This document shows positions 47,059 through 59,129 of a stretch of DNA of 64,000 bases, in pieces. The notes beneath the pieces are model-generated. The model saw nothing but the letters and a program-made list of their open reading frames with translations, searched no databases and was not told the origin of the DNA. The stretch is from Maratus speciosus. Taxonomy: Eukaryota; Arthropoda; Arachnida; Araneae; Salticidae. The position numbers were made by a program, and so were the translations under genes. The first letter of the stretch is position 1; each line of letters opens with the position of its first letter. The stretch spans positions 365,642,459-365,706,458 of the forward strand of contig OZ010793.1 of NCBI GenBank assembly GCA_963932465.1, in the 5' to 3' direction.

Positions 47059-47788
47059 CAGTCCACTCCCTCTAATCCGCAACTCTATAATCCGCGAACG
47101 CCTATAATCCGCACTATATTTCAGATGTAAACAAACATGTAAACAAAGAAATAAAATCTTTTTTTAAGCAAGATAACTCACATTTTGACTGTAATAAATA
47201 TTGACTAATCTGATGAATTTATTAAAAATTTTAATTTTAAATGCACTAAAAATTTTTAATGCATTTTTGCATTAGTTAGAAAGAAATATTCTGTGTATCT
47301 TATAAATAACTATTAGACTGCTATATTCTGAACACATTTGTTGGCTATATAAAAGGTAAAATTACTTTCAAAGAAGGGTCAGCTCTTTTGGATAAATGTC
47401 TTAATCTTTTAGAAAAATAAACTTTTCTTATTTATCAAGAAATCCTGACTCTTGTAAAAGGCTTCAAGATTAAATTGCAGAGTATAAATTAAAAGCTATA
47501 AAGCAAACCATTATCACTGCGATGCTTGAGATCTAAAAATAAGTAGAAATGTTTCTATTAATTGTGCATTATTATATTATTTAAATGTATTTCTAATATT
47601 GGGTACAGTTTATATATATATAAGCAGTTTCTTTTATTTCTGTGTTATTTATTTACAATGTGGTTACTATATTTGTTGATAAATTCCAAATATTACAATG
47701 TAAACAAAGAAATGACCTATAATCCGCAAAATTCTATAATCCGCAAAACCCTTGGTCCCAACCTGTGCGGATTAGAGGGAGTGTACTG
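47059..47788. mobile_element. pogo/Tigger-type MITE, CTAATCCGC family
   Basis: Ends CAGTCCACTCCCTCTAATCC and the complement of CAGTACACTCCCTCTAATCC with TA on both sides (47057-47058, 47789-47790). The motif CTATAATCCGC is repeated several times near each end. No coding sequence is left; the inside is AT-rich. Confidence 0.88.
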
Positions 47789-47790
47789 TA

Positions 47791-49052
47791 TATATACATA
47801 CTTTTTTTCAGTTGTGCACTAAAATTGTTTTTATGCATCGCTCACTAAATATTAAATAAAATAATAAAATATTTGGGATAAATTCGAAACTTGGGAACGA
47901 AAAATTTAACTGTAACCAGTTTATTATCTACATTAAATAACGTTTGTTTCTTCAAGATTGTCAATAGATTTTTTTTTTCTTTGTACTTCTTTTTTATTTT
48001 GAAAGATTATTTTTAGTGTTTGCAATGAGGTTTTAAAAGTTTTTATTTTACTTTTCCTGCTGTTTAATAGTAGTACGTATTTAAAATTTAACAGATATTT
48101 TCCTAAACTGTTTTGCTAATATTTTCGCATAATTGATGGCGTTGAGCAGAACTGCGAAGCATTTTCATTTAAACTTTCTTAATATTTTAATTGTAAAACA
48201 ATTATATGCAGAGGAGTAAAGATGCGATTATTAGTAAAGTGAAAGTAATACGTGTGACTGAGTCATTCTTCTTTTTCTTTTTAAATATATTTCTAAGTTA
48301 ATTAGATCAACCAAGATGATGTTGAAGAAGTTATCTCCGGGATGACACTGTTCACACGCCTTATAAAAAGGTTATTCAACAGTCATTTTAAATGTATAAT
48401 ATTTGACTGTAGTTTTGCTATGTTTGATTGACAATCAAGGACGCTTTACATTAGGGTATATACAAAAGCCATCTTATTGATATCATGTGAACAACATAGT
48501 ATTTCTTGATAAATAAACGAAATGCATTTATATTCGTGCACGTGTATACAACTTTTCAGTTTATTTTATTTTTATGTTAGATACAATAATTAAGCAGGCA
48601 GAGAGAGAGCTCCTTTTAACTTTTGCTTTAAAATATTAGCTAGAAATTGTATAAGAGCGCGTCGTCGATTTAGTACGAATCAATGTTTTACATATAATGG
48701 TGATTTTATTAAAAGCCCTAAAATTCAATTTTTTAATACCAAGCTTAATGCGTTAATGATTACATCATGCAGAGTGCAGGAGCAGCATTTTAAGAAAGAC
48801 GCTCATTTTCTATTAAAAGTAACATTTATATGCAAGGTATACGCCGGTTTATTTTAATTTTAAAAATCCGCCAATAAGTATGGATAGTGGATATGGATAT
48901 GACCAATATCGGCAGCAATGCATCGATGCACTCTACATGTTTTACGATAGTAGTCTCACTGAGTTATAAAATAACTTGATTTTATTATTTTAAAAAATGT
49001 AACTTAGTTGTTTTGTTGTAACTTTACAATAAAATAAACTGTAACTTGCTCA
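47791..49052. other. AT-rich DNA
   Basis: No gene or repeat family recognised. Confidence 0.4.
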
Positions 49053-49056
49053 TTAA

Positions 49057-49256
49057 CCCCTTGGGGACGAGCGACCGGTATTCGTGCCGCTTAAGATGCT
49101 CAGAATCGGGTATTATTCTCAACAGTAAAATTTTAGTGTAAATTTTGCCTTATTTAATCCGAGCATTTTCCCGATTCAATTACGCAAAAATTTTTGTTTT
49201 AAAAAATCAGTGATTAAAAATTAAAAATTCTGTAAAAGACGCTCGTCCCGAAGGGG
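49057..49256. mobile_element. 200-bp piggyBac-type MITE
   Basis: TTAA on both sides (49053-49056, 49257-49260). Ends CCCCTTGGGGACGAGCG and CGCTCGTCCCGAAGGGG are inverted repeats with an indel. No coding sequence. Confidence 0.85.
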
Positions 49257-49260
49257 TTAA

Positions 49261-51056
49261 GTTTTACTAAGTAAATTAGCAGAGCTTCGCTCGATTTGCT
49301 GATAATATTGAATTTGAAAAGAAACTCGGGAATGGATAAAATAATGACTCCTTATGTTGAAATTTGAAATTATTAAAAGGCTCTGGATCAAATATAACGA
49401 GAAAGGTATTGTTATTTTTTCAAAAAGATGTTTCAGTGTAATAGATATTTATATCATGAAATCTTTCAAACGTTAATAGAAATTTTTTAGATGGAAAATT
49501 TTCATTATTATTTTTAAAAAATACCAATTTTTAATATTGTTTAACTTTTTTTTTTTTTCAATTAAGAGTATATTGACATTTATCATTATGGATGTCAACC
49601 TTTGTATAATTTTTCTGATCTCTTATTAAAAAAATATTTTTTATTTCTCCATCTCATGACTTGTGCTAATATTAAGACTTATAAATAACATATATCCAAA
49701 GTGCTTATCTTATGTCTTATGCAGTGGTACTATGTTTGCAAAAAAAAAAAAAAAAAGAAAGAAAATCCTTGTGATCACCTAAAAAAGTTGTAGCTTCTTG
49801 TTTATATATTCAGTTAACTTAATTTTGCAATATTGGTCTCTTATTCATTCTAGAGTTTATTCTGACTGAGAGGGAAGATGGTGGGATAGTTTAAATGCCA
49901 CCTTTAAAAGTGTAAGCAAATTCATTACAAGTCAACATGCAATATTAGAAATAACTAACCTTGAAAATTAATTGGAATTCGTGTGGTATTTAGGTTATAA
50001 TTCATTTTCTCATTTCCTCAGTTTTGTTCGTGGTTGAAATAACGATGCAAATACACGAGACTTATCTTTTTCATTATTCTAGCGGATTCCAGAATGTACA
50101 CTCTCTGAAATAATCTGACTCGACATTTTATTATAACGACTTTTTCTCTCGCAATCTATACATCTGAATTCTATAATGATTCAGGTGATGCTCTTCAGAT
50201 CTATCCAACCGCAAAAAACAAAAAATCAGATAGCTGAAACGCGATCTTCTTATCAGGATTGACCTGGGCGTCTACCTGAAATGACCGCGGCATGAATTTT
50301 GGATGTCACTGTTTTCATTTGTGGGAAATGTCACGTTAAAAGGAACCTACGACCGATTGTGAGTCGCGATAGGTCACGACAAACTGGAGACAGCATTCGT
50401 CACTGCCCAAATGTGCACAAATGTGAAGGTATAAAGCAACTATAAGAAATCGTCATGGCAATCAGTTATAGATAAGACATCCTGTGCAATTTTTTTCTTT
50501 CTTTTTCGTCTTTTTTTTTTTCTTTTCTGTTTTGTTCACTGTTAAAATGAAAAGCCAGGAGGTGATTGTTTCAATTTCTCCTACCTTCCTTCTCAAATAC
50601 TCAACTTACTTAAGCAGTTAGGCAATAATGATTAAATATTTATTTTTAGGATTGTTCTCAGATAATGTTGAATTTTGGCTTAATAAATAAATAAATTTCA
50701 TTGTTTTCATCTCTGATTTTTAGCTCAAATTACTTCATATAATAAAATGGAGGTATTTTAACTAAAGAATAGTAATGGATTTTTAAAATTGTCATAACTA
50801 GGTCATTATCTGAAACGTCATTACCTAATTCCAAAACGTCTTGATAATGACATTTTTAACGTTGATCCTATTTTAAGGCTAAACTATAACAATTGAAAAC
50901 TTATGTTAGTCTGAAAGCAGTCCCACACCTTTTATTATTATTATTATTATTTATTCAGCAAAGTTAATAGATTAAAATATATATTTTAACAATAATAAAT
51001 TTGATAATGATAAATAATAAATACTCTGACTAAATGTTTGGTATAAGAGGAACAAA
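49261..51056. other. Unassigned DNA with a candidate core promoter
   Basis: Mostly AT-rich. A less AT-rich patch (50180-50470) contains TATAAAG at 50430-50436 and an initiator-like TCAGTT at 50462, 34 bp apart, on the plus strand. No coding exon directly follows. Confidence 0.3.
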
Positions 51057-51070
51057 ATGAAATATTACTT

Positions 51071-52134
51071 TAGGGATGCACCGAATATTCGGTATCTATT
51101 CGGTATTCGGCCATGTTACCGAATATTCGGTTTGGCCGAATATCAAACTATTCGGTATGCCGAATATTCGGTTTGGCCGAATATCGAAATATATTCGAAA
51201 TATCCGAACCGAATAATTAAAAAAAAACTTTTAAAACATATTTTTAAAAACCTTATACAACTTCTATGTTTAACAGTCAACTTATAAAGATATTTAGATT
51301 AATTAGAAACAGAATCAAATTTAAATAAAAGAGGATGTTTTTATATTATTTATTTGCTGTTTGTTAATTAAAAAATGTATTAATGCTGTATTAATTAAGA
51401 AAATTAACCAATCACGAGGATTTTCATAGGAATTAATTATGTACAAATGCAAGTTCCTGAACATTATGTCCAGTAAATAATCTGTTCCTTGCTAAGATTT
51501 TAGGAACAACGTTTGCAATCTCTGAGAATGATTGCCCACTTCAGACACCGATCTAGGATGCATCTAAAAACTTCCTTGCTTAATCAAAGGGAGTAGAACA
51601 GTTATTCTTGCTCAGTTGCCACCATATAAAATTTGAATATATTGTATTATTTATTTACTTTTACCTTACTCTCTCCCTGACAAACAAATATATGATCCTG
51701 TACAATGTTTCTTCCATTTTTTCATAATTTCTCTTTGATTTTAAAATATTTGTTTTAGAATTTAAGAAAATTTTATTTATTTGTTTTAATTCTCAGAAGA
51801 AAGCATGGAATTTAAAGTTTTATTAATTAAAAAAGTTTCATAACTATCCTCTTCTTAAATAACTCAAAGCAGATTTTTTTCAGCATAAAGTTTACTTGAA
51901 AAAAGCTCTTGTTTATTAGAATAAAAGTTTCTGTTTTAAATATTATGTAAAATTGTTTTAAAATTTAACATTTTAATGTCTTTAAACTTTAAAATATAAA
52001 AGTATTCAACAATCCGAATATTCGATATTCGGCCTAGCAGTTACTATATTCGGCTAGCCGAATATTCGGTATTCGGTTCGCCTGTAGGCCGAATATTCGG
52101 TATTCGGCCAAAATCACTATTCGGTGCATCCCTA
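51071..52134. mobile_element. hAT-type element, CGAATATTCGG family
   Basis: Ends TAGGGATGCACCGAATA and TATTCGGTGCATCCCTA match except for the central part. Flanking octamers TATTACTT (51063-51070) and TATTAACT (52135-52142) fit an 8-bp duplication with two changes. Subterminal arrays of CGAATATTCGG and TTCGGTATTCGG occur at both ends, as expected of transposase-binding repeats. The 800-bp inside is AT-rich without a transposase. Confidence 0.85.
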
Positions 52135-52149
52135 TATTAACTTACATAG

Positions 52150-52327
52150 TTTAACAAAAAAAGACATCGTTGCGTGCTTAAAAACATGTGGAACTGTACA
52201 GCCTAAGGATATTATTAATACAAAAAGTCCACATCTACCAGAGAGCTGGATGAAAAATTACCGTGTATCACAAGGAAGGCCTCCATACTGGGCATACTCA
52301 GAATATTTTGAAAAAAATACTAATTAA
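52150..52327 (+). other. Possible terminal exon of an unknown gene
   Basis: An open frame reads LTKKDIVACLKTCG, then ESWMKNYRVSQGRPPYWAYS, with amino-acid use more like a real protein than the AT-driven frames nearby. It ends in TAA (52325-52327) and AATAAA follows at 52343-52348. A splice acceptor TTACATAG at 52142-52149 is possible though it lacks a pyrimidine tract; the hAT element ends only about 15 bp upstream of it. I do not recognise the protein. It may be a last exon or a fragment of a mobile element. Confidence 0.35.
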
Positions 52328-52356
52328 ACTACTTATGTATGTAATAAAGGATCAGT

Positions 52357-53094
52357 CAAATTTAGCGGCGGAATTACAGTAGAAAGTCTGTAAAAAAAAA
52401 AAAAAAAAAAAATACTTTCGAGTATTTGGCGCGAAAAGGCGAAAGCGTCACACTATTTGGCGAGCAATACTTTTCCTCGCCAAAAGCAAACGATTTTAGT
52501 ACACCTGAAAATTGATTGTTAATAGGTTTTTAGAATCCGTGTAAATAATATTTAATTTAAACTTAAACAATGAGAGAGTTTTATAAATACATTTTTTCGT
52601 ATTACATATTTATGTTGTTTGTTATTTAATTTTATTACTTTAAAAACAATTTCATGTATAAAAAATACTTTCATATATTTAAGCGTATTCCAAAATAAAG
52701 GCAAGATTCATTTACCAGTTATTGATTTCAAAGAATTCGTCGTTTCCATAGCAACAGAATTGAATCTACACTGCTCAATTGGACTTAATTTTGAGACATT
52801 GAAACAATTTTAATTTATTTTAATTTTGTTTTAATTCATAAAATTTGATATTTAACTTTCATTATAAATATATATATGACAAAACTATAGTTAAATCAAT
52901 CTAAAACTGACAAAACTAAAGTCATATACATTAAATTTATTTAAACAAGTTCAACATGAAACATTTTTATCTTAAAGAGTATTCGGCATAAAAAAGTATT
53001 TTTTGAAATTTCATTTAATCGCCAACCGATGATAAATCGCCAAATAAACGAATTTTTTTACGAACGTTCTATCGCGGTTCCGCCAAGAAATTTT
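52357..53094. mobile_element. TIR element with GGCGGAA / TTTGGCG motifs
   Basis: AAATTTAGCGGCGGAATTAC at the left resembles the inverted right end (GCGGTTCCGCCAAGAAATTT), and both subterminal regions hold TATTTGGCG or CGCCAAATA. Ends are diverged and no target duplication is assigned. No coding sequence. Confidence 0.5.
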
Positions 53095-53808
53095 TTATAA
53101 ACATATATATCCACATGAGAAAACACTCTGTAATTTTTTCAGATTTTTCTGAATATGCCCGTATGGAGACCTTCCTTGTTATAAGGACAATTACTTCAAG
53201 GGAAAATTTTAAATGTGGATAATTAATAGAATTGTTTTGTTATGCATAAATTGCCAAACATATAAAAAAATAGAAGCAATATATCCATAGACAATCGTTC
53301 TCTTTGCTCTAAAACTTTTCAATTTTTAAAAATAAAAGTTACAATTAATATATTTGAAGTTTGGAGCACGTCTTGATAATGGCAATTACAACTTTTCAAT
53401 TTCTTTAAATGTTGATTTTATTTTTTCCATGTTTAAACCATGTTTAAACAAAAAGTATTCTATTTTCTTGGAAATTTATCTTCCTGAGAATTTAGTTCAT
53501 ACATATATTCAGACGTATAACATGCGGCTCAAACATACATATTTCGCACCAGTAAAGTATTTTTTAATAAATAAAATCAAATAATTAAAACGCAGCAGAA
53601 AATTTAAATTTTATTAAATAATATTTCTAGGTCTATCTAAATATGTTTGATTGAGCCGCGCATTATTATACTTCGGAATATACGGTAAAGAAATAAGAAA
53701 GTTTACATAAAAAATATTTTGTAATACAAATAGTTTTTGAATGATCTTTTTAAAGTAATATATCTTATTATTCACGAGTATTCAAAAAGGAAAAATATAT
53801 GCATTAAC
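53095..53808. other. AT-rich DNA
   Basis: No gene or repeat family recognised; a 76-codon frame at 53354-53584 is AT-driven and not called. Confidence 0.35.
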
Positions 53809-56800
53809 GGGACAGTTCACCTCAAAATTGGTCAAAATGTCGATTGTATATATATATATATATACTAGGGGGCTCGGCCCCCTACGAGCTACGCTCGCCA
53901 ACCCCCGTTCAGACACCGTAGTCTCTAAAAGCTCGCTAATTTGATTGGCTTTAAAAAGATTTTGAAAGATTGAATTATAATTTTAAAAACAGTGGCGATC
54001 TCCCTATAAATGGGTTTCTATTCATTTTTCTTCGATTGGAGAATTTTAAGGAAAAATCAGCTGCTGTTAAAAGATACAATGGCTGTTTTCGTCTTTGATT
54101 AAATAAAATCAGTTAAACATTTCAAAATAAGCTAATATAATAAGCAAATCTGCATCAAAATGCAAATATATTTTACAAATACCAATGCCTTCTTTTGACG
54201 GAAACGACACAGAAGGTTAACGAATCTTAACTAAACCATTTAAGCAATTTCTTTATTTTCTGCTTCACAGATTTTTCTCTTTCAAATCATATTTTTTGTT
54301 GATGACACTTCATTTTCAGCTTGTAATCTTTTTATTACATTACTAAATAATCGCTCGAAAGCAGTCTAAACGCATTCAATAAAATTAATATTAATCTTAT
54401 TAATATAATCTCAAAATATCAAATTAATGTCTCGCGCAATATTTAAATTTAAACTGTTTTGCAATATTACTTTTTGTTCATTTTACGTAATAAGTGTAAT
54501 GTGACGTAAATGTGACGTAATTTCTCCTATTTAAGACTTCTAACACATGTTAATGAATTTATTATTTTACAATATCCTTATAAAATTCACGCGTAAATAA
54601 AGTTTTTATGAAGTAATTTTCAATAAGTTTCTGCTTTTCACACTTAATTATTTAATTCTAATTTGAAAGTTTTTTTTCTGTTAATAATAGTTACGTGTAA
54701 ATAAATTTTTAATTTGAAGCAAACATTATTATTTGCGCTGTATATACAGTTGGCAACAGTTTGAATTAATACCATTTCCTAAAATAAGTAAAAAATATCT
54801 CTCGAAATGCTGAAAATTTGAATTTCAAATAGAAATAAAATCTCAAATAATGAGTCAAATTAAAAAAGTGAATGCAGTCTGCACACCGGGAAATTCTAAC
54901 GTATAAAATGATCTAAAAATGAATTAATTCCCATGTATAGTTTTTGCTACTATGAAACTTTTTTAATGGAACGATTTTGTCCAACTTTAGCATTAAATAT
55001 CTCTTAAAATAATTATTCGATTTGAAAACTGTCTGCATCAGCGTGTTTATCAAACATTTCCCTATAATACCGCCGATTTTCATATTTTTGTATGCTGTAT
55101 TTTTATTAATATTAACGGAGAAAGACCTCCGGCCACAAAAAAATTCAAAACCGGCGGCGGCGGTGGCTGCGTAAGTTACTTTTTTTTTTTTTTAAGAATA
55201 GAGAGATATATGGGCATTCTCACAATCTTTTGATTTTGGGGGAAAAAATCTGACAAATTTATGCTTGCTAAAATAACATTTTAATCTGATAGACGAATGC
55301 CTTACTGATTCAAAATAAAGAAAAAATGGTCAGCAGCGAAATTTTTTTTATTTAACCGAGGTTTAAGTTAAACTTGCGAGTTTAATTTTCCGTACCATTT
55401 TACCCCTATAACTTTTTATTTTCTTCTAAATTTTTACTTATAATGAATTTGCATAGTACCCACAGGACATTCAAATAAGAAATAATGACAATGTAGTACT
55501 TTTAATACAGAATTTGTGTATAAGATTGTCTTAAAGGGGTGTTAAAGAAGGGACGGTAAGGTAAAAAAAAAGGGGATGGTATTGGAAAAAAGGGACGAAA
55601 TGGTAAAAAAAAAAAAAAGGACGGTAAGGATGGAACAGTAAGGAAAATTACCACCTATTTTTAGGAAAATCATGTTAAGACTAAGTGATAGCCACAATGT
55701 TCATTGATTTTTAGAAACAGTTGTTAACATTGGATTAAATTAATTTTTTTTTTTTTTAATTTACCTCGAAAAGTGCAGGAATAAATCTTGGGGACGCGTA
55801 AGACTATCCAATAAAGCCACGATGCTTGAAATTGATATTTAAATGCTGATTTAAATTCTACAGTAAATTTTCTGCCAAAGAATTTTAGACATTATTTCTC
55901 TAGCATATTTCTGAATGAGAAAAAAATTGAAAAAAATTCTGTGGCTGCATCTGAAATGATTTTCTGTATAATTTTAGAAGAGGGATGGTAAGGAATCTAA
56001 AACCCAGGGACAGAGTTTAAAAAATAATAACAACCCTAAAAATGTGTGCAGGTTAGTTTTTAACTACATATTTATATAAAACAATAGTTCCAGTTTCAGA
56101 AAAAAATTACATTGAATTATTTTTATTGAAACAAATTTATCCAGACAGCTCCAAACTTAAAAATCAGCATCAGGGACACGGGACGGTAGATGAGTTTTAC
56201 TGGTATTTGGACCCCCAACATCGTCCAAAACTTATTTATCTCGTTAATATTGTTATGCAATCATGCAATGGGATGTTCCCCAGTATATGAAATTAAAAAA
56301 AAAAAAAAAAAAAAAAACACAAAAAAGTGTATTAAATAAAAAATTATTATTCAGGGACATAAAAGTCAAAAGATTGTGAGAATGCCCCATATATATTAAA
56401 TGAGAGCCCGTTTAACTGGGAATATTTTTACACCTCATTTTTACCCTACAGTAAATTATATAGCGAGATGTCTCTCTATTCTTAAAAAAAGTAACTTACG
56501 CTGTCACCGCCGGCCGCCGGTTTTGAATTTTTTGTGACCGGAGGTCTTTCTTCGTTAATATTAAGCAAAATATTAAATACAAAAATATGAAAATAGGTGG
56601 TATTATTGAGAAATGTTTGATAAACACGCTGATGCAGACAGTTTTCAAATCGAAGAATTATTTAAAGAGATATTTAATGCTAAAGTTGGACAAAGTCGTT
56701 CCATTAAAAAAGTTTTATAGGAGCAAAAACTGTACACAGGAATTTAATCATTTTTAGATCATTTTATGCGTTAGAATTTCCCGGTGTGCAGACTGCATTT

Positions 56801-57956
56801 AGTTTTTTAATTTGACTCATTTTTTGAGGGTTTATTTCTATTTTAAATTCAAATTTTCAGCATTTCGTGAGATATTTTTTACTTATTTTAGAAAATTGTA
56901 CTAATTTAACCTGTTGCCAACTGTATAAACAGCGCAAACAATAATGTTTGCTTCAAATTAAAAATTTATTTACACTTGACTATTATAAACAGAAAAAAAA
57001 AACTTTCAAATTAGAATTAAATAATTACGTATAAAAAGCAGGAACTTATTGAGAATTACTTCATATAAAAACTATATTTACACGTGAATTTTAACAGAGA
57101 AATGATATTGTAAAATAATAAATTCATTAACATGCGTTAGAAGTCTTAAATAGGAAAAATTACGTCACATTTACGTCACATTACATTTATTACGTAAAAT
57201 GAACAAAAAATAATATTGCAAAAAAGTTTAAATTTAAAAATTGCGCGAGACATTTATTTGATATTTCCAGATGAACTTTTCAACTATTTTTGTTGGGACA
57301 GCACAAATAATATTTCATTTCTAACAAAAGTATTTTCACGTGATATTAAAAAGAGAAATAAAAGTTTGGTGAAAATTGCGTGAGATTAAAAGCGATATAT
57401 TTAAAATGTCTATTTATTGAACAGCAAATATACGACCTGTGTGCTTGACATGAGAGCCCGCTTAAAATGTCTTATTTAAAAGAACTTTCTTTTCGCTTTG
57501 TTAAAAAATACCGGGAGACAAAGACTCTGTTTACTTAATTCATTTTATATTAGCTTATTTTGAAATGTTTAACTGGTTTTATTTAATCAAAAAGGAAAAC
57601 AGCCATAGTATCTTTTAACAGCAGCTGATTTTTCCTTAAAATTCCCCAATCAAAGAGAAATGAATAGAAACCCGTTTATAGGGAGATCGCCACTGTTTTT
57701 TAAATTATAATTCAATCTTTCAAAATCTTTTTAAAGCCCATCAAATTAGCGTGCTTTTAGAAACTGCGGTGTCTGAACGGTGGTTGGCGAGCGTAGCTCG
57801 TAGGGGGCCGAGCCCCCTAGTATTGTAAATCTTGTTAATACAACCAGCGCTCCCCACACAAATGAAAACTTTAAACGGTTTTTATTCCATGTTCATATTT
57901 TCTTCTCTTTCATGTTTTCAAAATGAAACAAAATTGGTGAAAAGGTAAACTGTCCC
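53809..57956. mobile_element. Small outer TIR unit split by the foldback element
   Basis: GGGACAGTTCACC at 53809 is matched inverted by GGTAAACTGTCCC at 57944-57956, and both sides share a CCAATTTTG-type segment. Without the insert this would be a MITE of roughly 190 bp whose (TA)n centre received the foldback element. Confidence 0.55.
53865..57820. mobile_element. 3.96 kb foldback element with GC-rich hairpin tips
   Basis: The terminal sequence CTAGGGGGCTCGGCCCCCTA and then CGAGCTACGCTCGCCAACC is present inverted at both ends, with TA outside (53863-53864, 57821-57822). Each tip is itself two hairpins in tandem: GGGGGC-TCG-GCCCCC and GAGC-TAC-GCTC. Long inverted arms extend inward to about 55240 and from about 56360, for example ACCTCCGGCCAC at 55125 and GTGACCGGAGGT at 56536. 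The arms are interrupted by unmatched blocks (about 54150-54440 and 57250-57550, and 56405-56470). The centre (55240-56360) is AT-rich with GGGACGGTAAGG phrases. No reading frame of note, so it must depend on enzymes made elsewhere. Confidence 0.85.
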
Positions 57957-58327
57957 CTCAAATTAACAAAGAATACTCAGAGAGTGTTTGACAATTTTAC
58001 TAGAAACATTAATTAAAATTAAATTTGCTATTATAATTTTCGGTATGCTTTGCGAAAATGCAAAGCACGTCTGATAAAAGTAAATAAATAAATGATGAAA
58101 TGGACTTTTAAGAGACGAGGCATTTTAATTTCGAGAGAATAAACTTAAGGCGAATTATGACTTTGTCTTACGAAAGATTAATCAATTGTTAACGTAAAGC
58201 ATTCGTTCGCTATTTACTTAATTTCCGTATCACCCGTGACACACAGTACTTTTTAAGTGTAACGTGTGCAATATTAATTATTCATTTCAATTTTTTAACT
58301 TATCAGTCAGGTGAATTTGTTTAAACA
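57957..58327. other. AT-rich DNA
   Basis: No gene or repeat recognised. Confidence 0.35.
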
Positions 58328-58329
58328 TA

Positions 58330-59127
58330 CAGTGAAATACGTTTAACACGAAATTCAGGGGACCGAAAAAAATTTTCGTGTAATAATAATTTCACGTTAA
58401 AAGATTCTTAAAAAAAGAACAAAACTCACAAATATTTTCGACGTCATCAAATTTTATTTCGATTTCCTATTAAACTACAAATAAGTTGCATCCATTAGAG
58501 GATAAAAAGCAAGTTAACAAAATATTGTTTCTTGGGGAAAAATCAGATATCTTTTTCAACATTCTATGAGGTCTAGCTTGTTTGAACCGCAAATAAGTTA
58601 AGCTTTCTCTAAATCTTCGTGCTTAGCAGTTCTCATACGTTTTCTCTCAGGCTTAAACATACTGCGCTCAAACATTAACGTAATGGGATCCCTGTTTTTT
58701 TATTATTATTATTATTATTGTTGATAATGTAGAATTGGCAATGCAAAACTCTATGCAGATTTCTGTTTTCGCCCTTCTTTATCATCAACTGCATTAAGCA
58801 GCTTCATATTCATTTGAACTGAAATAGCTTGTTTTCGCACCGATTTCTCAGCCATTGTATTTTGCTCATAAAACATAAACTAATTTACAAAAAACACGAA
58901 ATTCTCTGATTTTTACCCAAAATTCAGTGGTTTTAGCACAAAATTCACCAATTTCAACTTAAATTCACTAGCTCGAAAGCGAATTTTTTTCGTGTTAAAC
59001 GAATTTTCTTTCGTGTTAAAAGAACAAAAATTTATTAAATTGCATCACATACTGTCCGGACTGCTGTATCATTTCGTGTTAACCGATTTTTCATGTTAAG
59101 CGTTTTCGTGTTAAACGTATTTCGCTG
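58330..59127 (-). mobile_element. pogo/Tigger-like element, GTTTAACACGAA family
   Basis: Ends CAGTGAAATACGTTTAACAC and the complement of CAGCGAAATACGTTTAACAC, flanked by TA (58328-58329, 59128-59129). TTCGTGTTAAACG motifs recur near both ends. A short N-terminal transposase remnant lies inside. Confidence 0.88.
58751..58855 (-). pseudogene. N-terminal stub of a CENP-B/Tigger-type transposase
   Basis: 34 codons from ATG 58855: MAEKSVRKQAISVQMNMKLL, then NAVDDKEGRKQ, and a TAG. This follows the start of the psq-type helix-turn-helix (M-x-K-x-x-RKxLSIxxKxxLLxxVD) of Tigger transposases. It stops before the recognition helix, so it cannot bind DNA. The remainder of the gene is gone. Confidence 0.6.
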
Positions 59128-59129
59128 TA

